A stretch of DNA of 13,747 bases from assembly GCA_003535455.1 (NCBI GenBank), contig DOHD01000109.1, positions 4,493 through 18,239 of the forward strand. Reading direction: 5' to 3'. The stretch's first letter is position 1. Every line of letters starts with the position of its first letter. This document shows, piece after piece, positions 8,090 to 13,747 of this stretch. The DNA comes from Acidimicrobium sp. (GTDB lineage: Bacteria > Actinomycetota > Acidimicrobiia > Acidimicrobiales > Ilumatobacteraceae). Below the pieces are notes generated by a model. The model was not told the origin of the DNA, ran no database searches, and saw only the letters and a list, made by a program, of their open reading frames with translations. A program made the translations under genes and the position numbers.

Positions 8090-9628
8090 TTAATTCAAGA
8101 CTTCAGGTTTCGCCACGATTTCAAGCGTCACGGTTCTAGCCAACCTCGTATATGGTGCGTCGGCTTCGGCAAAAATTCGCAACTTACACGAACCGCTTCG
8201 GTTCGCGATAAGAATATTTTTCACAATTTTGCATGGCCCAGAAACTATTCGGGCACTGGTTTTGCCATCTGAAGCGCTTGCGACGAGTTCGTTAATTGAA
8301 ATCTTTGTTCCGACTTCGAGGGTTGAGATTTCAGTCCAGATTGCCGAAATCTTTGGCGTGGTGGCCGAAAACCGCAACTGAGGGGTGCCACCAGCAGTGA
8401 TCAATGTGCTGAATCGTAAAAATGAACCGATGTCCTTGCGCGTGGGGATATAGACGGATCTCTGAGCGCGAGCAATCGCCACACAATCCATCGGAACTGC
8501 GAGCGTTGCTTCACCGGGTGACAAGCAACGAAACCACTGCAGTCGCTCACTTTCGGGAATTTGAACGGTACCCCCGACGGCCTCTTCGCCGATGCGACCC
8601 AGCGATGAAACGGTTGGAAGCACGACGATGTCGGGAAAGTACCCGAGTGCTTTAAAAATTGCATAAGCATCGATCAGGCCTGCACCGAATGTTTCGTCTC
8701 GTCCCGCTGTGCCGATGTCTTTTGCCGTGGCGATGATTACCTCGCGCGCTTGCAACGCACTGAAATCTGGTCGGGCACCAAATATAAGCGCAGCGACCCC
8801 GCTGACGAAAGCGGCGGCCATTGAGGTGCCGCTCATCGTGACATACGGTTCGGCCAACCCCGCACAACGGCGCGATGAGTCGACAATCGCATCAATTCGA
8901 ACCGTCGAGCAGATGTTGATGCCTGGAGCAGAAATGTCGATATAGCTTCCGCGTTGATTAAACGAAGGCGCATTAAGTGTTGGGTCAATCGCAGTTACGG
9001 CAAGGGTTAGATCGTTGCCGGCGGGATATGTGGTGCCCGCCGTTGGGCCTCCATTGCCGGCGGCGGCTACGACCAAGACGTCATTTTGCGCGGCGTATTC
9101 GAGCGCAAGTTGTAAACCGCCGGTTTGTGTGGCGCCGCCGAGCGAGAGATTGATTACCCGAACGCCTTGGTCAACGGCGTATCGAATCGCCTGGGCTAAG
9201 TCACTCTCTGAGCCGTCACCTCGCGAGTCAAGAATTCGAATCGGCAAAATCTTGGCGTCTGGCGCGATACCTGTGATGCCGATCTGGTTGTTGCTTTGTG
9301 CCGCGATGATCCCAGCAACATGAGTGCCGTGTCCAACTAGGTCGACGTCACTCGACGAATCACCGAGTCGACCGCGCACGATCGAACGTCCAGAATTTAA
9401 GTTTTGCGTCAAGTCGGGGTTCGGTCCTGACCCAGAGTCGATAACCGCGACAGTTACACCGCGACCTGTCGACAACTCCCAAATTTCACTGACATTTGCT
9501 ATGGTAAGTCCCCATTGCGAGTCGAACGCCGTGTCGTTAGTGGCAACAGCGATTGCGCTGTCGAATACCAGAATTTCGAGTAGCCAGAGTGCAATAACTA
9601 TGCAAAAAGTTTTTGTCTTCGTACGCAT
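8090..9628 (-). CDS. Secreted S8 family serine protease (subtilase) with two C-terminal beta domains
   Basis: Encodes 512 residues from the ATG at 9628. I prefer this over the TTG at 9643 because it begins a clean signal peptide: MRTKTK, a hydrophobic stretch (about 7-22) and a possible cleavage after DSAIA (about residue 27). The catalytic triad is complete: D64 in AVIDSGSG, H100 in GHGTHVAG and S269 in SGTSMAAAF, with the oxyanion N192 in AAAGNGG. There is no obvious long propeptide; the catalytic domain begins almost directly after the signal. Residues about 345-427 look like an actinobacterial Ig-like repeat (WFRC, second Cys at 382, YIPTRKDIGSFLR). Residues about 433-507 resemble another extracellular repeat type (C466, C481, APYTRLA before a final strand). 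No C-terminal membrane anchor or sortase motif is seen, so the enzyme is probably released. It lies 15 bases after fabI and abuts the DUF255 gene. Confidence 0.92.
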   Translation of the reverse strand: MRTKTKTFCIVIALWLLEILVFDSAIAVATNDTAFDSQWGLTIANVSEIWELSTGRGVTVAVIDSGSGPNPDLTQNLNSGRSIVRGRLGDSSSDVDLVGHGTHVAGIIAAQSNNQIGITGIAPDAKILPIRILDSRGDGSESDLAQAIRYAVDQGVRVINLSLGGATQTGGLQLALEYAAQNDVLVVAAAGNGGPTAGTTYPAGNDLTLAVTAIDPTLNAPSFNQRGSYIDISAPGINICSTVRIDAIVDSSRRCAGLAEPYVTMSGTSMAAAFVSGVAALIFGARPDFSALQAREVIIATAKDIGTAGRDETFGAGLIDAYAIFKALGYFPDIVVLPTVSSLGRIGEEAVGGTVQIPESERLQWFRCLSPGEATLAVPMDCVAIARAQRSVYIPTRKDIGSFLRFSTLITAGGTPQLRFSATTPKISAIWTEISTLEVGTKISINELVASASDGKTSARIVSGPCKIVKNILIANRSGSCKLRIFAEADAPYTRLARTVTLEIVAKPEVLN

Positions 9629-9643
9629 TTTCGCAGGTCGCAA

Positions 9644-10411
9644 TTAGGCGCCTGTCGAATGAAAACCACCGTCAACGTGAATTATCTCACCGGTCGTTGA
9701 AGGAAACCAATCACCTAAAAGAGCGACCGCGCTGCGAGCGACTGGGGTCGAGTTGTTTACGTCCCAGCCGAGTGGCGCGCGATCACTCCAGATATCTTCG
9801 AACGCGCCGAATGACGGAATTGATTTTGCTGCCATCGTGCGAATTGGTCCAGCGGCGATCAAATTGCAACGAATGTTCTTCGGACCGAGAGCTTTGGCGA
9901 GATATCGATTCGTGCTCTCGAGCGCAGATTTTGCGACGCCCATCCAGTTGTACGCCGGCCAGGCGACCGTGTTGTCAAAATCAAGTCCGACGATCGTGCC
10001 ACCCGTTGTCATTAGTGGCACGAATGCATCGGCCAGAGTCTTGAGCGAATATGCCGAGATCTGCATGGCAACAGATACGTCTTGCCAAGTTGCCGCCATA
10101 AAGTCGTCGCCGAGACATGCAGCTGGGGCAAAGCCAATCGAATGCAATACGCCGTCAACACGCCCGAGAATATTTTGCACTTGCTTTCTCGCGCTCATGG
10201 TGTGTTCGTCGACAGTTACGTCAAATTCGACCACTTCGACTGGTGTTGCGAGTTTTTTGGCCGCCCGCTGCGTGATCGACAAACCGCGTCCGGCTCCGGT
10301 CAAAACAATCTTTGCGCCTTCATGTTGCGCAAGTTGCGCGATGCCGAATGCGAGAGAGGCTTCGGTTAGCACACCGGTAATGACAATATTCTTGCCGTCC
10401 AAAATTCCCAC
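9644..10411 (-). CDS. fabI: Enoyl-[acyl-carrier-protein] reductase, InhA/FabI type
   Basis: Encodes 255 residues of an NADH-dependent short-chain dehydrogenase-like enzyme that reduces the enoyl-ACP double bond in the last step of fatty acid elongation. The start is taken at the GTG at 10411 (GILDGKNIVITG); the longer frame to 10531 adds residues unlike the family and would overlap npdG. Family motifs are clear: the nucleotide-binding region VLTEASLAFGIA (14-25), LHSIGFAP (89-96), catalytic Y154 and K161 in PAYNWMGVAKSALES, with F145 in the position of InhA F149, and AAGPIRT (187-192). The C-terminus keeps WFPSTTGEIIHVDGG. Similarity to InhA appears higher than to E. coli FabI, including a serine (S91) where InhA has S94. 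It is the first gene of a minus-strand operon with the subtilase and DUF255 genes. Confidence 0.93.
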   Translation of the reverse strand: MGILDGKNIVITGVLTEASLAFGIAQLAQHEGAKIVLTGAGRGLSITQRAAKKLATPVEVVEFDVTVDEHTMSARKQVQNILGRVDGVLHSIGFAPAACLGDDFMAATWQDVSVAMQISAYSLKTLADAFVPLMTTGGTIVGLDFDNTVAWPAYNWMGVAKSALESTNRYLAKALGPKNIRCNLIAAGPIRTMAAKSIPSFGAFEDIWSDRAPLGWDVNNSTPVARSAVALLGDWFPSTTGEIIHVDGGFHSTGA

Positions 10412-10523
10412 GTCGTCAACGGTAGTTGGTCTAAGACGGTTTTGACTTGTGCAACTTATTGCGCTCAATTCGTGCGCTATAAAACTCGCTTTCCCGACGC
10501 GACGATGGGTAGCGTTGCCAAGT
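10412..10523. promoter_or_regulatory. Divergent intergenic region between fabI and npdG
   Basis: This 112-base gap separates two divergent operons and must hold promoters for both. For fabI, the minus strand reads TACCGT (10424-10419) exactly 7 bases before the GTG start; this fits the TANNNT-N7-start layout of leaderless actinobacterial transcripts. For npdG, TATAAA (10478-10483) is the best -10 candidate, and TTGACT (10442-10447) is a good -35-like hexamer but is not at a matching distance from it. No convincing operator palindrome was seen. Promoter positions are tentative. Confidence 0.4.
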
Positions 10524-11195
10524 ATGCGCATTGGGCTTTTGGGCGGAACAGGACCGGCGGGCAGCGCATTGGGTCTGCGGTTGGCATCAATCGGTTTTGA
10601 GATAGTTCTTGGTTCACGAGATGCGAGCAGGGCTCAAACCGTTTGTGACGAACTGATCAAGAAGTGGCCCGAATATAGGTTGAATATTTCTGGTGGCGAT
10701 AACGACGACGCCGCACGCTGCGAAATAGTCGTAATCGCGACTCCGTGGGATTCAGCAGCAACAGTCGTGAACGAACATACCCAAGACTTGGCTGGCAAAA
10801 TTGTCGTGACGATGGCTAATGCGCTCGTGCGCGTAGGCAAAGAGTTTCAGCCGCTCGTGCCGCCACGCGGAAGTATCGCCGCACACGTGCAAGCCGAGAT
10901 TCCGTTGTCGCGAGTTGTGGCGGCGTTTCAACATTTGCCTGCAACCGAACTTGGACGCCTGGGACATGAGGTCGACAGCGATGTTTTGATTTGTTCTGAC
11001 GATCCAGTTGCTACCGCAACCATCAGTGAAATTGTGACCAAGATTCCTGGTTGCCGTCCGCTGAATGCCGGCACGTTGTCGAATGCGTTGGCAATTGAAG
11101 CGTTCACCGCGGTGCTGTTGCAATTGAATGTTCGATACAAAACTAGAGTCGCCCCGAGGCTCACCGGCATACCAGAGCGCGGTGGCACAGCTTGA
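10524..11195 (+). CDS. npdG: NADPH-dependent F420 reductase (F420:NADP oxidoreductase)
   Basis: Encodes 223 residues from the ATG at 10524. The frame is open further upstream (GTG at 10449), but MRIGLLGGTGPAGSALGLRLA is the canonical N-terminus of this family, so I chose the internal ATG. The enzyme transfers hydride between NADPH and the deazaflavin cofactor F420 in the cytosol. Evidence: the Rossmann loop GGTGPAG (7-13), the NADP phosphate-recognition element GSRD (30-33), and ATPWDSA after the fourth strand. The C-terminal half holds RPLNAGTLSNALAIEAFTAVLLQLN, the pattern seen at the F420-binding face of Fno/NpdG proteins. Length matches the family. The stop at 11193-11195 lies two bases before the mshC ATG, so the two are surely co-transcribed. 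The alternative, a related NADP-dependent oxidoreductase not using F420, cannot be fully excluded. Confidence 0.85.
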   Translation: MRIGLLGGTGPAGSALGLRLASIGFEIVLGSRDASRAQTVCDELIKKWPEYRLNISGGDNDDAARCEIVVIATPWDSAATVVNEHTQDLAGKIVVTMANALVRVGKEFQPLVPPRGSIAAHVQAEIPLSRVVAAFQHLPATELGRLGHEVDSDVLICSDDPVATATISEIVTKIPGCRPLNAGTLSNALAIEAFTAVLLQLNVRYKTRVAPRLTGIPERGGTA

Positions 11196-11197
11196 CG

Positions 11198-12316
11198 ATG
11201 AAGCTTTATGACACCACCAAAAAGCGTGTTGTCGATTTCGTCGCCGATAAACAAGTATTGATGTATACGTGTGGCATCACGCCATATGACGCGACGCACA
11301 TCGGTCATGCATTCACTTTTATTAGTTACGACATTCTGCAGCGTCGGTTGATTGATCTTGGCCACACAGTTAAGTGTGTGCGCAATGTCACCGATGTTGA
11401 TGATCCGCTTTTCGCCAAGGCCAGAGAACTCGGCGTGCATTATCTCGATCTTGCGGCGGGCGAAGAAGCGAGATTCAATGCAGACATGAAGGCATTAAAC
11501 GCTCTCGATGTCTACAGCACGCCGCGTGCGTCTTCTGCGATTGCCGACATTCGTGGTTTCATCGGCATGGTCATCGAAAAAGGCTTCGCATACCAGGCGG
11601 GGCAGAGTGTTTATTTTGACGTGTCAAAATTTGGGTCGTTTGGCAGTGTTTCGAACTATGACCGCGCCACGATGATGCGTTTGGCAGCTGAGCGAGGCGG
11701 CCATGTTGAAGATCCACATAAACGTCATCCGCTCGACTTTGTTTTGTGGCAACCGTCTTTGGCTGATGAACCAAGTTGGGACACGATCTGGGGGCCGGGT
11801 CGACCTGGTTGGCATATCGAATGTTCTGCGCTTGCTTTGCGAGAACTCGGCTCAACAATTGATCTGCATGGCGGCGGCAGCGACCTAATTTTTCCACATC
11901 ACGAATGCGAGCGAGCACAGTCTGAAGCCGCAACGGGCGATGTGTTTGTCAAACACTGGATGCATGTTGCGATGGTTTTTATGAACGGCAGCAAAATGTC
12001 GAAGAGTCTCGGCAATCTTGAGTTCGTTGATCGTCTTCGCTCAAAACATGATCCGCGAGCGATTCGTCTGGCATTGATCGCTAATCACTATCGACGCGAA
12101 TGGGAGTGGACACCTGCCGCGGTGCCTCAGGCGATCGAGCGCTTGCAGTCGTGGTCAACGGCGAATTCAGGTGACGGCACGGCGGGTCTTGAAGACGTGC
12201 GTCATGCACTTGATGATGACTTAAATGTTCCTGCCGCAATTGCCGTGCTTGATGACGCCGCAAAGTCTGGACACAATATTGCATTGGGTGCTCGATTGTT
12301 GGGAGTCGAGGTATAG
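11198..12316 (+). CDS. mshC: L-cysteine:1D-myo-inosityl 2-amino-2-deoxy-alpha-D-glucopyranoside ligase (mycothiol synthesis)
   Basis: MshC joins cysteine to GlcN-inositol, using ATP, in the penultimate step of mycothiol synthesis. It derives from cysteinyl-tRNA synthetase, and the signature separates the two: here CGITPYDATHIGHA (25-38), the MshC form, not the CGPTVYD--HIGN form of CysS. Zinc ligands are visible as C25, C209 (WHIECS) and H234 (FPHHE), and the KMSKS loop is intact at 266-270. The block GPGRPGWHIEC and GGGSDLIFPHHE are family hallmarks. At 372 residues it is shorter than mycobacterial MshC (about 410): it begins at the LYD strand and lacks the N-terminal extension, and the C-terminal helical region is also trimmed, while the final LLGVEV matches the family end. 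The start is ATG 11198; an in-frame TTG at 11192 is less likely. It sits between npdG and plsC with 2-base gaps. Confidence 0.93.
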   Translation: MKLYDTTKKRVVDFVADKQVLMYTCGITPYDATHIGHAFTFISYDILQRRLIDLGHTVKCVRNVTDVDDPLFAKARELGVHYLDLAAGEEARFNADMKALNALDVYSTPRASSAIADIRGFIGMVIEKGFAYQAGQSVYFDVSKFGSFGSVSNYDRATMMRLAAERGGHVEDPHKRHPLDFVLWQPSLADEPSWDTIWGPGRPGWHIECSALALRELGSTIDLHGGGSDLIFPHHECERAQSEAATGDVFVKHWMHVAMVFMNGSKMSKSLGNLEFVDRLRSKHDPRAIRLALIANHYRREWEWTPAAVPQAIERLQSWSTANSGDGTAGLEDVRHALDDDLNVPAAIAVLDDAAKSGHNIALGARLLGVEV

Positions 12317-12318
12317 AC

Positions 12319-13053
12319 ATGGCGCGGCGTCTAGCCAAAACTGCGAGACAGTATGATCCGTCAAAATTCGTCGGTGCAACAAAGTTTCAGACTCGCTTCA
12401 GACCGTTCTGCCGATTTTTCTTCACGCGACTCTGGAAGTTTTCATTGGAGGGCTTCGAACAAATACCACACACTGGTCCGGCGATTTTGTGTGCCAATCA
12501 CATCAGTTTTTTGGATTCGGTATTTTTGTTGACATATTCACCACGCAACATGTCGGTGGTTGGTAAAAGCGAGTACATGGATTCTTTTAAGACTCGTTGG
12601 TTGTTTACGAAAATAGGCATGATCCCGCTAGATCGCTCGGGCGGCGAAAACGCATCGGCGGCGATGGTCTCAGTTGAGGCCGTGTTGTCGAGAGGCGAAC
12701 TTTTTGGGATCTTCCCTGAAGGTACTAGAAGTCGAGATGGGCGACTTTACAAAGGTCGAACAGGCGCGGCTCGTTTGGCGCTGAAGTTTGGTTGCCCCGT
12801 TTTTCCGGTCGGCATAATGGGCACAAGCGAAATAATGAAGCCAGACACGGTGATGCCGAAATTTGGCAAGCAATGCAAAATTGTTGTCGGTGCGCCTATT
12901 GACACCCAGAAATATTTATCGCGTGCAGATTCTCCAGAAGTGTTGCGCGAACTCACTGACGAGATCATGATGCGAATTCAGGCACTGACAAAGCAAGAGT
13001 ATGTAAACGACTATGCGCCAAAGCGATCTAGCGCAAATCGAACCCACATCTAA
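12319..13053 (+). CDS. plsC: 1-acyl-sn-glycerol-3-phosphate acyltransferase (PlsC/LPLAT family)
   Basis: A 244-residue acyltransferase of the PlsC family, which transfers an acyl chain to lysophosphatidate to make phosphatidate at the inner face of the membrane. Motifs are in the right order: NHISFLD (60-66), with the catalytic H61 and D66 of the HX4D motif; IPLDRSGG (102-109); FPEGTRSRDG (132-141), which binds the glycerol phosphate; and VFPVGIMG (161-168). A basic, aromatic stretch at about 23-40 (FRPFCRFFFTRLW) could associate with the membrane, but no long transmembrane helix is present. Substrate class (lysophosphatidate or another lysolipid) cannot be decided from sequence. The ATG lies two bases after the mshC stop, making it the third gene of the npdG-mshC-plsC unit. 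No terminator is evident before thrS. Confidence 0.9.
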   Translation: MARRLAKTARQYDPSKFVGATKFQTRFRPFCRFFFTRLWKFSLEGFEQIPHTGPAILCANHISFLDSVFLLTYSPRNMSVVGKSEYMDSFKTRWLFTKIGMIPLDRSGGENASAAMVSVEAVLSRGELFGIFPEGTRSRDGRLYKGRTGAARLALKFGCPVFPVGIMGTSEIMKPDTVMPKFGKQCKIVVGAPIDTQKYLSRADSPEVLRELTDEIMMRIQALTKQEYVNDYAPKRSSANRTHI

Positions 13054-13066
13054 AACCGTTGCAATC

Positions 13067-13072
13067 TAGACT
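13067..13072 (+). promoter_or_regulatory. Candidate -10 element for a leaderless thrS transcript
   Basis: TAGACT fits the actinobacterial TANNNT -10 consensus and ends 6 bases before a GTG at 13079 that is in frame with thrS. This spacing would put the transcript start at or next to that codon. No good -35 hexamer is visible about 17 bases upstream, which is common for this promoter class. Short motifs like this occur by chance, so it is tentative. Confidence 0.35.
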
Positions 13073-13096
13073 GAAGATGTGCCCTCTGAAAGTGCG

Positions 13097-13747
13097 ATGA
13101 TCAAAGTTCGGCTGCCCGATGACTCGACACGAGAGTTGCCGGTCGGGTCGACAGGTCTTGATCTCGCTCAGTCGATTGGCAAGCGTCTTGCGCAGGCTGC
13201 TGTTGCCACAGTGATCGACGGAGCCGAGTCTGATTTGGGTGTCGAGCTTGTCGATGGAGCGAGAGTTTCGATAGTTACGGCTGACTCTGACGCAGGTCGA
13301 CATGTTTTGCGACATTCGACGGCTCATGTGCTTGCCCAGGCGGTCGTTCAACTTTTTGAAGGCGCCAAGTTCTCGATTGGTCCGGCAATTGAAGATGGTT
13401 TCTACTACGACTTTGAGTTGCCGGGCAACAAAACTTTTAGCGATGCCGACTTGGTGACGATCACCGAAAAAATGCAACAGATCGTCGCAGCCGATCAACC
13501 ATTCGTGAAAACAGAAATGTCGGCCGAAGCCGCATTGAAAATCTTCAAAGATCAGCCGTATAAATGTGAAATCATTCAGCGAGTCACAAAGGGTGACGCC
13601 GATTCAGTCGATGCACTTGAGGCCGGTAGCGCCGACTCAGTGAGCGTTTATCGCAACAGCGAAAATTTTGTCGACCTCTGTCGCGGACCGCATGTGCCGT
13701 CAACTGGTCGACTCGGTCACTTTGCATTGATGAAGGTCGCGGGAGCA
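13097..13747 (+). CDS. thrS: Threonyl-tRNA synthetase, 5' part
   Basis: The first 217 codons of ThrS, which charges tRNA-Thr with threonine and edits mischarged serine; the gene runs off the right edge, so the catalytic core and anticodon domain are not seen. Residues 1-62 form the TGS domain (IKVRLPDDSTRELPVGSTG, then GVELVDGARVSIV). The editing domain follows with H73 and H77 in RHSTAHVLAQAV, GPAIEDGFYYDF (95-106), and C195 and H199 in VDLCRGPHVPSTG; these match the zinc-like HxxxH and CxxxH residues of the bacterial N2 editing site. I give the ATG at 13097, which yields the typical MIKV start. An in-frame GTG at 13079 would add six residues and fits a leaderless promoter, so it may be the true start. 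The gene is 43 bases after plsC. Confidence 0.95.
   Translation, partial: MIKVRLPDDSTRELPVGSTGLDLAQSIGKRLAQAAVATVIDGAESDLGVELVDGARVSIVTADSDAGRHVLRHSTAHVLAQAVVQLFEGAKFSIGPAIEDGFYYDFELPGNKTFSDADLVTITEKMQQIVAADQPFVKTEMSAEAALKIFKDQPYKCEIIQRVTKGDADSVDALEAGSADSVSVYRNSENFVDLCRGPHVPSTGRLGHFALMKVAGA

Noticed and set aside
9753..10445. 230-codon plus-strand open frame opposite fabI
   Set aside because: It lies entirely antisense to a clear InhA-type gene, its translation is low-complexity and Ser/Ala/Pro-rich without motifs, and it is explained by the codon bias of the real gene.
10449..10523. 25-codon upstream extension of npdG from a GTG
   Set aside because: The family starts at the MRIGLLGGTG strand; the extension lies in the divergent promoter region and shows no family resemblance.
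10412..10531. 40-codon upstream extension of fabI
   Set aside because: It would overlap the npdG start and fill the promoter gap; the family N-terminus matches the GTG at 10411.
11198..12316. Cysteinyl-tRNA synthetase (cysS) as the identity of this gene
   Set aside because: The protein is too short for CysS and has the MshC signature CGITPYDATHIGH instead of the CysS HIGN form.
13028..13498. 156-codon minus-strand open frame over the thrS start
   Set aside because: It is antisense to the TGS and editing domains of ThrS and has no recognisable features.
1..13747. Defence system, phage, transposon, CRISPR array or gene cluster for a secondary metabolite
   Set aside because: All frames with recognisable domains are housekeeping or metabolic genes; no transposase, integrase, direct-repeat array or terminal inverted repeats were seen by eye.

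Overview
This window reads as chromosomal housekeeping DNA from an actinobacterium. Four gene families support this. There is a Bpa/PafE-type proteasome activator, a mycothiol ligase (MshC, with the diagnostic CGITPYDATHIGH signature rather than the CysS one), an F420:NADP oxidoreductase (NpdG type) and an InhA-like enoyl-ACP reductase. The base composition looks moderate rather than very GC-rich (judged by eye, not computed). Most genes lack a clear Shine-Dalgarno sequence. Together this suggests an aquatic or environmental actinobacterium such as a member of Acidimicrobiia, but that placement is inference.

Layout. (1) Bases 1-4724, plus strand: the 3' end of an alkaline-phosphatase-superfamily hydrolase, then bpa, then dnaE. 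bpa and dnaE overlap by one base (TAATG). A hairpin with a short T tract follows dnaE. (2) Bases 4815-6086, plus strand: a 218-residue protein of unknown function and a nitroreductase, 9 bases apart. (3) Bases 6092-10411, minus strand: fabI, a secreted subtilisin-like protease and a thioredoxin-fold DUF255 protein, transcribed in that order with 0-15 bases between genes. Its end converges on the nitroreductase with only 5 bases between stop codons. (4) Bases 10412-10523: a divergent promoter region. (5) Bases 10524-13053, plus strand: npdG, mshC and plsC, each separated by 2 bases. (6) From about 13079 to the right edge: the 5' part of thrS, preceded by a possible leaderless promoter.

How the genes work together: the window holds replication (dnaE), regulated proteolysis (bpa), fatty acid and phospholipid synthesis (fabI, plsC), redox cofactor metabolism (npdG for F420, mshC for mycothiol, a flavin nitroreductase) and translation (thrS). 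The npdG-mshC pair puts two actinobacterial redox systems in one transcription unit. No mobile element, CRISPR array, tRNA, rRNA or phage gene was seen, and no gene-free stretch exceeds about 112 bases. I found no convincing undescribed system. The items most worth a second look are the bpa-dnaE coupling, the fabI-subtilase-DUF255 operon, the unrecognised 218-residue protein and the thrS start region.
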